Part shown: positions 1 to 5,487 of the stretch, piece by piece
Layout: each line of letters begins with the position of its first letter
Position numbering within the stretch: position 1 is the stretch's first letter
Origin: PHAA01 sp964584415
GTDB lineage: Bacteria > Bacillota > Syntrophomonadia > Syntrophomonadales > Syntrophomonadaceae
NCBI GenBank assembly: GCA_964584415.1
Contig: CAZOZX010000131.1
Location: forward strand, 1 to 5,487
DNA: 5,487 bases
Direction: 5' to 3'
Notes under the pieces: generated by a model
What the model was told of the DNA's origin: nothing
What the model saw: the letters and a program-made list of their open reading frames with translations, nothing else
Database searches by the model: none
Made by a program: the position numbers and the translations under genes

Positions 1-305
1 ATGAATCAACAGTGAGCCGGGCTACCTCGAAGAAATATATCCAGACTCCGCAGGGTCTGTTTGAGCTCAAATTTTTCTTCGGGAGCGGAGTAAGCTCCAG
101 CAGCGGTCTTGACCGGATCTCGGCCAAAAGCATCAAGAGATTGCTGGAGGAAATTATCAGTGCTGAAGATACAGCTCACCCGATCAGCGACCAGGCCATT
201 GTGGAACGCTTAAATGCCAAGGGAATTGATATCTCCCGCCGGACGGTAGCCAAGTACCGCCAGGAAATGGGCATTTTATCAACCAGTGCCCGCAAGAGAT
301 ATTAG
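1..305 (+). CDS. rpoN: RNA polymerase sigma-54 factor, C-terminal fragment (5' truncated)
   Basis: This is the last 100 or so residues of sigma-54, which directs RNA polymerase to -24/-12 promoters that need an activator ATPase. The reading frame is open from the left edge (first full codon at base 3), so the in-frame GTG at 12 is an internal valine and not a start. The first residues, ESTVSRAT, are the recognition part of the helix-turn-helix. They are followed by the family pattern KYIQTPQGLFELKFFF. The RpoN box, which reads the -24 element, is SRRTVAKYR at bases 234-260; the usual form is ARRTVAKYR. The protein ends a normal distance after the box, at TAG 303-305, so the C-terminus is intact. 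Roughly three quarters of the protein (activator-binding and core-binding regions) lies outside the window. rpoN directly upstream of cggR-gap is an arrangement known in several Firmicutes. Nothing seen here suggests that the glycolytic genes use a sigma-54 promoter. Confidence 0.96.
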   Translation, partial: ESTVSRATSKKYIQTPQGLFELKFFFGSGVSSSSGLDRISAKSIKRLLEEIISAEDTAHPISDQAIVERLNAKGIDISRRTVAKYRQEMGILSTSARKRY

Positions 306-330
306 CATATTTTGTTTAATGTGTTATAAT
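302..330 (+). promoter_or_regulatory. Predicted sigma-A promoter of the cggR-gap operon
   Basis: A perfect -10 box TATAAT lies at 325-330 and is preceded by TG at 322-323, giving an extended -10 (TGTTATAAT). Seventeen bases upstream is TTAGCA at 302-307, which matches the -35 consensus TTGACA at four of six positions and overlaps the rpoN stop codon. Transcription would be expected to begin at about 337-340, leaving a leader of about 80 bases before cggR. The near-consensus -10 suggests an intrinsically strong promoter, which fits a housekeeping operon held in check by a repressor downstream. The start site is inferred, not observed. Confidence 0.8.
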
Positions 331-372
331 AATCTTTGGAAGAACAGATTTGTGGCAACATAATGAGGTCGT

Positions 373-410
373 CGGGACAAAATTGTCCCTCTGAATTCAA
401 ATGAGTCCCG
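373..410 (+). promoter_or_regulatory. Predicted CggR operator (three CGGGAC-type half-sites)
   Basis: Three copies of the half-site are visible: CGGGAC on the plus strand at 373-378, and its complement GTCCC(T/G) at 385-390 and 405-410. The last two are exactly 20 bases apart. The Bacillus subtilis CggR operator, as I recall it, is CGGGAC-N6-TGTC-N4 repeated twice, also with a 20-base period, so the minus strand here reads as a similar tandem pair. In addition, GGGACAA (374-380) and TTGTCCC (383-389) form a perfect inverted repeat with a 2-base centre. The element starts about 35 bases downstream of the predicted transcription start and ends at the cggR ribosome binding site. That placement agrees with the known Bacillus mode, in which bound CggR obstructs elongating polymerase rather than occluding the promoter. 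Confidence 0.78.
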
Positions 411-414
411 AGGT
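410..414 (+). promoter_or_regulatory. Ribosome binding site of cggR, abutting the operator
   Basis: GAGGT at 410-414 sits 5 bases before the ATG at 420 and supports that start. Its first base is shared with the last operator half-site (GTCCCG, 405-410), so operator and translation signal are fused. The same hexamer GAGGTC also occurs at 365-370, just upstream of the operator, but there it has no start codon at a useful distance. Confidence 0.7.
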
Positions 415-419
415 CAGTA

Positions 420-1448
420 ATGGATAAGCTATTTTCGCTAATAGAACGGTTTGCTCCGGAAGTAATGGAGATACTGAGCAATCGCTATATGGTGCTGCGG
501 CAGGTGCTGCACAACCAACCCATTGGCCGGCGCCAATTGGGTATAAATGCAGGGCAGACGGAAAGGATGGTCCGCACTGAAGTTGATTTGTTAAAAGCCA
601 GGGGAGCTTTACAGACAACTCCAGCTGGGATCATTCTTACTGCTTATGGGGAAGAGATGCTCCGGGAAATTGACGAGTATGTTCCCTGGCTGCTCAATAC
701 CCAAACCCTGGCGGAAAGAATAAAGGAAAAATTCAGACTGCAAGAAGTAATAATTGTCCCCGGTGATTCATACCAGAATGATTTTATCAGGCACGATCTG
801 GGCCGGGCAGGAGCTCAATACCTGCTCAGAAAATTGCATCCCCCCTGTATTTTAGCGGTGACCGGAGGAACCACTTTGGCTCAGGTGGCTGACAATATGC
901 GGGAGGGACTTAATCTGAGCCAGGTGTGCGTGGTTCCGGCTCGGGGCGGCTTGGGCGAGAAGGTTGAACAGCAGGCCGGTAACATCGCTGCCAAGATAGC
1001 CAATCGTATCGGCGGTCAATATCGCCTGCTGCATATCCCGGATATCCTGGAAGAAAGTACCGCCGCGGCGCTTAAAAAAGACGTACATATCAGCGAAGTG
1101 GTTAAAACCATAAAATCAGCTGATATCCTGATGCATGGGATCGGACCAGCCATTGATATGGCTAAAAAACGTGAATTATCCACTTCAGAATTAACCTACC
1201 TGCAGGATAATCAAGCCATGGGTGAAGCACTTCGATATTATTACGACCAGCGGGGTAAAATAATATTTGAGATTCCAGGCATCGGCCTGGAACGTGAGGA
1301 CTTAAGTAAAATTCCACTGATTGTGGCGGTGGCCGGTGGCAGCAATAAAGCCAAAGCCATCCAGGCAGTATTACAGAACGGATTTGAGAAAGTGTTGATA
1401 ACCGATGAGGGCGCAGCGCAGCAGATAATTAATGGAAAGGATGATTGA
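420..1448 (+). CDS. cggR: Central glycolytic genes regulator CggR (SorC/DeoR family repressor)
   Basis: This 342-residue cytoplasmic repressor senses fructose-1,6-bisphosphate and controls the gap operon. Its length matches Bacillus CggR (about 340). The N-terminal part, about residues 20-75, is a winged helix-turn-helix, with the pattern PIGRRQLG...TERMVRTEVDLLKARG. Residues from about 95 to the end form the SorC-type sugar-phosphate-binding domain. Clear family motifs are VPGDS (113-117), the phosphate-binding VTGGTT (147-152), VPARGGLGE (172-180), KSADILMHGIG (232-242), VAVAGGSNKAKAI (302-314) and TDEGAA (328-333). T151, T152, R175, Q185, E269 and K310, which I recall as FBP contacts in the Bacillus protein, are all present at the same numbers. 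The ATG start is supported by GAGGT five bases upstream and by the matching length. As the first gene of the operon behind its own operator, it is probably autoregulated. No truncation or frameshift is seen. Confidence 0.96.
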   Translation: MDKLFSLIERFAPEVMEILSNRYMVLRQVLHNQPIGRRQLGINAGQTERMVRTEVDLLKARGALQTTPAGIILTAYGEEMLREIDEYVPWLLNTQTLAERIKEKFRLQEVIIVPGDSYQNDFIRHDLGRAGAQYLLRKLHPPCILAVTGGTTLAQVADNMREGLNLSQVCVVPARGGLGEKVEQQAGNIAAKIANRIGGQYRLLHIPDILEESTAAALKKDVHISEVVKTIKSADILMHGIGPAIDMAKKRELSTSELTYLQDNQAMGEALRYYYDQRGKIIFEIPGIGLEREDLSKIPLIVAVAGGSNKAKAIQAVLQNGFEKVLITDEGAAQQIINGKDD

Positions 1449-1450
1449 TG

Positions 1451-2458
1451 ATGGCAGTCAAATTTGCAATCAATGGCTTTGGGCGTATCGGCCGTTTGGT
1501 GGCCCGGGCAGCGATGACGAGAAACGATCTGGAACTGGTAGCTGTTAACGATCTGGGCGATCCCAAGGGTGGGGCACATTTATTTAAATACGATTCCATT
1601 CACGGGACTTTTCCGGGTGATGTGGGGGTCGAAGGAGATATCATATCGGCGGCGGGGAAGAGCTTCCGGTATCTATCCGAAAAAGATCCCGCCAAGCTCC
1701 CCTGGAAAGACTTGGGAGTACAGATCGTGGTAGAAGGAACCGGCCGGTTTAGGAGCCGGGACAAAGCTGCTTTGCATCTTCAGGCCGGTGCTGCGAAGGT
1801 TATCATAACTGCTCCCGGCAAGGACGTTGACCTGACTGCGGTTATGGGAGTCAACAATGATGAATACCATCCCAACCAGCACCATATTTTGTCCAATGCT
1901 TCCTGTACCACCAACTGCCTGGCTCCCGTTGCCAAGGTACTGCTCAAGGAATTCGGGGTAGTCAGAGGTATGATGAATACTATTCATTCCTATACTAACG
2001 ACCAGCGGGTGTTGGATCTTGAACATGAGGATTTGAGGCGGGCGCGGGCGGCAGCCCTTTCCATGATTCCTACCACCACCGGAGCGGCCAGTGCCATTGG
2101 CCTGGTTATTCCGGAATTAGACGGCAAACTGGACGGTATTTCTATCCGGGTGCCAACCCCCAATGTATCCTTATTGGACCTGACGGTAGAACTAGAAAAG
2201 GGAGCCACCGTGGAGGCTATCAATGATGCCTATAAAAATGCGGCCGCCACGTATTTGAAAGGTATATTGAAGTACACCGAGGTACCCCTGGTATCCCGGG
2301 ATTACAACGATGAAGTCCATTCCGCGGTAGTGGACGGTTTATTGACCATGATGATGGGAGATAAAATGGCCAAGGTCATAGCCTGGTACGACAACGAGTG
2401 GGCTTATTCCCTGAGAGTGTTGGACCTGGCAGCCTATATGGGATCGCGCGGTTTGTAG
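1451..2458 (+). CDS. gap: Type I glyceraldehyde-3-phosphate dehydrogenase, NAD-dependent glycolytic form
   Basis: This enzyme oxidises and phosphorylates glyceraldehyde-3-phosphate to 1,3-bisphosphoglycerate with reduction of NAD. From the chosen ATG it has 335 residues, the normal length. Visible features are the Rossmann dinucleotide motif INGFGRIGR (7-15), N33-D34 in AVND (an acidic residue at the adenine-ribose position, typical of NAD use), catalytic C152 in SNASCTTNC, H179 in IHSYTNDQ, the substrate loop PTTTGAA (207-213), R233 in IRVPTPN and the C-terminal WYDNEW (312-317). Three in-frame starts follow one another: TTG 1445, ATG 1448 and ATG 1451. I chose 1451 because it gives the family N-terminus MAVKFAINGFGRIGR and lies 9 bases after AAAGGA (1436-1441). 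ATG 1448 is equally possible and would overlap the cggR stop by one base. Either way translation is probably coupled to cggR. Parts of the middle region resemble GapB-type enzymes (see findings), but the cofactor site looks GapA-like. Confidence 0.97.
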   Translation: MAVKFAINGFGRIGRLVARAAMTRNDLELVAVNDLGDPKGGAHLFKYDSIHGTFPGDVGVEGDIISAAGKSFRYLSEKDPAKLPWKDLGVQIVVEGTGRFRSRDKAALHLQAGAAKVIITAPGKDVDLTAVMGVNNDEYHPNQHHILSNASCTTNCLAPVAKVLLKEFGVVRGMMNTIHSYTNDQRVLDLEHEDLRRARAAALSMIPTTTGAASAIGLVIPELDGKLDGISIRVPTPNVSLLDLTVELEKGATVEAINDAYKNAAATYLKGILKYTEVPLVSRDYNDEVHSAVVDGLLTMMMGDKMAKVIAWYDNEWAYSLRVLDLAAYMGSRGL

Positions 2459-2488
2459 ATTATTGCTAACAGGATTGACCAAAGCAAG

Positions 2489-2505
2489 AGGAGGACACAA
2501 CGTTG
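2489..2505 (+). promoter_or_regulatory. Strong Shine-Dalgarno and TTG start of pgk
   Basis: AGGAGG at 2489-2494 is a full-consensus Shine-Dalgarno, 8 bases before TTG 2503-2505. It decides the start of pgk: the encoded N-terminus MRSIRDIDL is what the family expects, and no ATG lies in frame nearby upstream. The 44-base spacer after gap (2459-2502) shows no obvious terminator or promoter, so read-through from gap is expected. A weak TTG start behind a consensus ribosome binding site may tune PGK output; this is inference. Confidence 0.85.
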
Positions 2506-3675
2506 AGAAGTATTAGGGATATTGACCTGGACAACAAACGGGTAGTAATGAGGGTAGACTTTAATGTCCCCATGGATGACGGCGGCAATATTATCGATGA
2601 TACCAAGATGACCGCGGCTCTGCCCACCATTGAGCACGTACTGAAGCACGGCGCCCGGTTGGTTTTGATGAGCCATTTGGGTCGGCCCAATGGTAAGCCG
2701 GATCCTGAATTCAGCCTGAAACCGGTTGCCGCCCACTTAAGTCAACTATTGGACATGGATGTGAAAATGGCCGACGATTGTATCGGACCAGCGGTAGAAG
2801 AGCAGGCTGCCCAATTGGCTCCCGGACAGGTCCTAATGTTGGAGAATGTACGTTTCCATGCTGAGGAAGAAAAAAACGAGCCGGGATTTTCTCAGCAGCT
2901 TTCCAGGCTCGGAGATATTTTCGTTAATGATGCATTCGGCAGTGCTCACCGGGCTCATTCATCCACGGTTGGAATAGCAGATTACCTCCCCTCTTATGCT
3001 GGATTCCTCCTGGAAGCGGAGGTCAAGATTCTGCGCCAGGTCCTTGATTTCCCGCGTTCTCCCCGGATGGCGATATTGGGCGGAGCGAAGATCAAAGACA
3101 AATTAGGCTTGATCAGAAACCTTTTGTACAAACTTGATATTTTGCTGGTTGCAGGGGGCATAGGTAACTCTTTCCTGGCTGCGCGGGGTATGAATGTTGG
3201 AAAATCACTTTATGAACCGGATATGCTGGCTGAATGCCGTGATCTGCTTCAAATGGCAGATGATATGAACAAACATATCCTGATGCCGGTGGATGTAGTA
3301 GTGACGGATAAAATCGGGCCTGATTCCCGGACCCAAACAGTTGATATCGACAATGTGCCCGAGGACCTGATGATTGCCGATATCGGACCTAAAACCATTA
3401 AGGGATTTTCCATGGCTATCAGCAAGGCCCATACCATCATTTGGAACGGCCCGGTGGGAGTGTATGAATATCCCCAATTCGCTGCCGGTACGGAAGCAAT
3501 CGCCCATGCCATTGCCGCGTCGGGAGCTGTAAGTGTCATCGGCGGCGGTGATTCAGCCGCTGCAATCCAGAAGCTGGGGTTGGAGAAAGACATAACGCAT
3601 ATATCCACTGGAGGCGGAGCCACCCTGGAATTTCTGGAGGGAATAGAATTGCCCGGGATAAAATCCTGCGAGTAG
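2503..3675 (+). CDS. pgk: Phosphoglycerate kinase
   Basis: This enzyme transfers the acyl phosphate of 1,3-bisphosphoglycerate to ADP, giving ATP and 3-phosphoglycerate, the first substrate-level ATP yield of glycolysis. It has 390 residues, close to the bacterial norm of about 394. N-terminal (phosphoglycerate) domain: RVDFNVP (17-23), SHLGRP (57-62), LENVRF (113-118) and NDAFGSAHRAHSS (142-154). C-terminal (nucleotide) domain: GGAKIKDKLG (193-202), WNGPVGVYE (314-322), GGGDSAAA (347-354) and HISTGGGATLEFLEG (366-380). The segment IDDTKMTAALPTI at 31-43 has Lys35 where the family normally has Arg (see findings). GGIGNSFLAARG (218-229) is a divergent form of the usual GGGMA-type helix start, and GPVGVY replaces the common GPMGVF. 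The start is TTG, chosen on the Shine-Dalgarno. tpiA begins 13 bases after the stop, so the two are co-transcribed. Confidence 0.97.
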   Translation: MRSIRDIDLDNKRVVMRVDFNVPMDDGGNIIDDTKMTAALPTIEHVLKHGARLVLMSHLGRPNGKPDPEFSLKPVAAHLSQLLDMDVKMADDCIGPAVEEQAAQLAPGQVLMLENVRFHAEEEKNEPGFSQQLSRLGDIFVNDAFGSAHRAHSSTVGIADYLPSYAGFLLEAEVKILRQVLDFPRSPRMAILGGAKIKDKLGLIRNLLYKLDILLVAGGIGNSFLAARGMNVGKSLYEPDMLAECRDLLQMADDMNKHILMPVDVVVTDKIGPDSRTQTVDIDNVPEDLMIADIGPKTIKGFSMAISKAHTIIWNGPVGVYEYPQFAAGTEAIAHAIAASGAVSVIGGGDSAAAIQKLGLEKDITHISTGGGATLEFLEGIELPGIKSCE

Positions 3676-3688
3676 AGGGAAGGTTTAA

Positions 3689-4438
3689 ATGAAAAAGGTG
3701 CTTATCGCTGCCAACTGGAAGATGCATAAAACGGTTGGGGAAGCAGCCAGGTACATAGAAGCCTTTTTGCCCCTCGTATCCGGATGGGACAAGACGGAAA
3801 TAGCGATATGTCCGCCCTATACATGCCTTCCTTATTTAAAGGACGCGCTGCATGACAGCGGGGTGCTTCTCGGCGCGCAAAATGTATTTTGGGAAGTCCA
3901 AGGTGCATTTACCGGCGAAATATCAACCGCCATGCTGACCGATATGAATTGTCGTTACGTAATTGTCGGCCATTCGGAGCGGCGCCATATTTTGGGTGAA
4001 TCCGACATGACAATCAACCGCAAACTCGAAGCGGTTAGCGGGACGCCATTAATACCGATTTTTTGTGTGGGAGAGACTCAACAGGAGCGGGAAGACAACC
4101 AGGCTAAAGCGGTAGTTGAGCGGCAATTGGAAACGGGCCTGGCCGGAATCGACCTGCAGGACCTGGTCATTGCTTATGAGCCGATATGGGCCATAGGTAC
4201 CGGGCTTACCGCCAGTCCGGCTGATGCCCAGGAAATGTCGGCTTTTATCCGCAGCGGCCTGGCTGGTTTAATTGGTGGATCCGCGGTTGAAACTAGAATC
4301 CTTTACGGCGGCAGCGTCACCCCCAAGAATATTGAAAGTTTCATCGAGCAGCCAGATATTAACGGTGCCCTGGTAGGCGGCGCCAGCTTAAGTCCTGAAG
4401 ATTTTGCGGCGATTGTGAGGTTAAACGGGCATGTCTAA
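3689..4438 (+). CDS. tpiA: Triosephosphate isomerase
   Basis: This enzyme interconverts dihydroxyacetone phosphate and glyceraldehyde-3-phosphate, feeding both halves of fructose bisphosphate into gap. It has 249 residues, the usual length for a single-domain TIM barrel. Catalytic and binding residues are visible: N9 and K11 in AANWKMHKT, H95 in VGHSERR (93-99), and the catalytic base E164 in IAYEPIWAIGTG (161-172, including most of flexible loop 6). The phosphate-binding segments are YGGSV (206-210) and NGALVGGASL (225-234). The loop 6 C-terminal hinge reads LTA instead of the commonest KTA. The ATG start is preceded by GAGGGAAGG at 3675-3683, beginning within the last base of the pgk stop. 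The 3' end overlaps the gpmI start by 8 bases. All active-site residues are intact, so an active enzyme is expected. Confidence 0.97.
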   Translation: MKKVLIAANWKMHKTVGEAARYIEAFLPLVSGWDKTEIAICPPYTCLPYLKDALHDSGVLLGAQNVFWEVQGAFTGEISTAMLTDMNCRYVIVGHSERRHILGESDMTINRKLEAVSGTPLIPIFCVGETQQEREDNQAKAVVERQLETGLAGIDLQDLVIAYEPIWAIGTGLTASPADAQEMSAFIRSGLAGLIGGSAVETRILYGGSVTPKNIESFIEQPDINGALVGGASLSPEDFAAIVRLNGHV

Positions 4439-5487
4439 GAAGCCATTGGTACTGATGATATTGGACGGTTGGGGACAGCGTAATTGTAACCCTGATAATG
4501 CCATCTCCTGTGCCGATCCGGTTCATTTCAATTCATTACAGAGCCAATATCCGCATACTTTATTGGACTGCTCTGGTTATGAAGTTGGTTTGCCCCGGGG
4601 TCAGATGGGCAACTCCGAAGTAGGTCATCTGAACATCGGTGCCGGCAGGATTGTTTATCAGGAAATTACCCGTATTAGCCAGGCTATTGAAGACGGTTCC
4701 TTTTTCCAAAACCAGGAGCTGTTGAATGCAGTCAACCATGCCCGCCGACATAGCGGGAGTGTGCATCTTATGGGCCTGGTTTCCGACGGCGGCGTGCACA
4801 GTGACTTGAATCATCTTTTCGCTTTACTCCAACTATGCAGGGATAATGAAGCCCAGCAGGTCTTTGTGCATGCCTTCCTGGATGGCCGCGACGTTGCTCC
4901 CCAGAGTGCTTTGACCTATATTAATGCTCTGGAAGCCAAGATGGCGGAGATAGGTATCGGCAAAATCGCTACCTTGGGAGGGCGCTTTTACGGGATGGAC
5001 CGTGACAATCGCTGGGACCGGATAGAGAAGGCCTATAATGCCATGGTCATGGGTGAAGGAATCAAAGCCGCGTCAGCCCAAGCCGCCATTACCGCCAGCT
5101 ATGAGGTCCGGATTACCGATGAATTTGTAGAACCGGCGGTGATAGTGGATGGCCAGGGCCAACCGGTTGCTACTATTAAAGACGGGGACAGTATTATATT
5201 TTTCAATTTCCGCGCCGATCGGGCCCGCCAGATCAGCCATGCCCTGGTCGATCAAGATATGGAACGTTTTAATCGGCGTATGTGGCCTAATACACATTAC
5301 ACCTGTATGACCCAATATGATGTAGATCTGGATGCGCCGGTGGCATTTACTCCTCAGAACCTTGAAAATACCCTGGGGGAAGTGTTAGCCCAGCAAGGAC
5401 TTAAACAGCTGCGGATAGCTGAGACGGAGAAGTACGCTCACCTGACCTTCTTTTTTAATGGAGGGGTGGAAGAGCCGGAACCCGGTG
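4431..5487 (+). CDS. gpmI: 2,3-bisphosphoglycerate-independent phosphoglycerate mutase, N-terminal 352 residues (3' truncated)
   Basis: This manganese-dependent, alkaline-phosphatase-fold mutase converts 3-phosphoglycerate to 2-phosphoglycerate through a phosphoserine intermediate. The frame is open from ATG 4431 to the window edge with no stop, giving 352 of an expected 510 or so residues. Motifs in order: MILDGWG (9-15, metal ligand D12), then MGNSEVGHLNIGAGR (59-73) with the phosphorylated nucleophile S62. These are followed by SDGGVHSD (118-125, H123), the phosphotransferase-domain substrate motif DGRD (151-154), GGRFYGMDRDNRW (183-195), FFNFRADRARQ (257-267) and ETEKYAHLTFFFNGG (331-345). 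The remaining metal ligands of the phosphatase domain lie beyond the edge. The start overlaps the tpiA stop (ATGTCTAA, 4431-4438), with GTGAGGT at 4415-4421 as a modest ribosome binding site inside tpiA, so translation is probably coupled. It is unrelated in fold to cofactor-dependent GpmA. Confidence 0.96.
   Translation, partial: MSKKPLVLMILDGWGQRNCNPDNAISCADPVHFNSLQSQYPHTLLDCSGYEVGLPRGQMGNSEVGHLNIGAGRIVYQEITRISQAIEDGSFFQNQELLNAVNHARRHSGSVHLMGLVSDGGVHSDLNHLFALLQLCRDNEAQQVFVHAFLDGRDVAPQSALTYINALEAKMAEIGIGKIATLGGRFYGMDRDNRWDRIEKAYNAMVMGEGIKAASAQAAITASYEVRITDEFVEPAVIVDGQGQPVATIKDGDSIIFFNFRADRARQISHALVDQDMERFNRRMWPNTHYTCMTQYDVDLDAPVAFTPQNLENTLGEVLAQQGLKQLRIAETEKYAHLTFFFNGGVEEPEPG

Noticed and set aside
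12..305. A complete 97-residue gene starting at GTG 12
   Set aside because: The frame is open to the left edge and the residues just before the GTG (E-S-T) complete the conserved sigma-54 helix-turn-helix. It is the tail of rpoN, not a small gene.
374..389. GGGACAA/TTGTCCC inverted repeat as an intrinsic terminator of rpoN
   Set aside because: The stem is only 7 bp with a 2-base centre and is followed by CTCTGAA, not a T-run. It matches CggR half-sites and lies downstream of a good promoter, so an operator is the better reading.
1384..1412. TTGAGA as the -35 of an internal promoter ahead of gap
   Set aside because: There is no -10-like hexamer at 16-18 bases downstream; that stretch is GC-rich coding sequence of cggR.
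1241..1579. A 112-residue minus-strand open frame across the cggR-gap junction
   Set aside because: It is antisense to the conserved C-terminus of CggR and the Rossmann motif of GAPDH, and its translation has no recognisable protein pattern.
2459..2502. Possible terminator or promoter in the gap-pgk spacer
   Set aside because: No stem-loop with a T-run and no paired -35/-10 is visible. The only clear signal is the pgk Shine-Dalgarno.
3249..3623. A 124-residue open frame on the minus strand
   Set aside because: It lies wholly opposite pgk, whose conserved motifs account for the sequence. No ribosome binding site or family pattern supports it.

Overview
The window is a central glycolytic operon from a Gram-positive bacterium of the Firmicutes type, most likely an anaerobic member of the Clostridia. 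The grounds are the gene order (end of rpoN, then cggR, gap, pgk, tpi, gpmI), a CggR regulator close to that of Bacillus, strong AGGAGG-type ribosome binding sites, a TTG start and a mixed, roughly 50% GC codon usage. All genes are on the plus strand. The genus cannot be fixed from the sequence alone.

Layout: 1-305 is the 3' end of rpoN (sigma-54), cut by the left edge but with its RpoN box intact. 306-419 is the only real intergenic regulatory region. It has a near-consensus extended -10 promoter, whose -35 overlaps the rpoN stop codon, followed by a set of CGGGAC-type half-sites that fit a CggR operator, then the cggR ribosome binding site. cggR (420-1448) is followed almost without a gap by gap (1451-2458). 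A 44-base spacer with a strong Shine-Dalgarno leads to pgk (TTG start, 2503-3675), then tpiA (3689-4438). gpmI overlaps tpiA by 8 bases (4431 onward) and runs off the right edge.

How the genes work together: gap, pgk, tpiA and gpmI encode the triose-phosphate part of glycolysis, from dihydroxyacetone phosphate to 2-phosphoglycerate. Enolase would be the expected next gene, but it is outside the window. CggR is predicted to repress the operon from an operator downstream of the promoter, and to be relieved by fructose-1,6-bisphosphate, so the lower pathway is switched on when upper-pathway sugar phosphate accumulates. The FBP-contact residues known in Bacillus CggR appear at the same positions here.

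I found no mobile element, CRISPR array, RNA gene or undescribed system. The points most worth a second look are the geometry of the CggR operator, an Arg-to-Lys change at a 3-phosphoglycerate-binding position in PGK, and a GAPDH that mixes GapA-like and GapB-like signatures.
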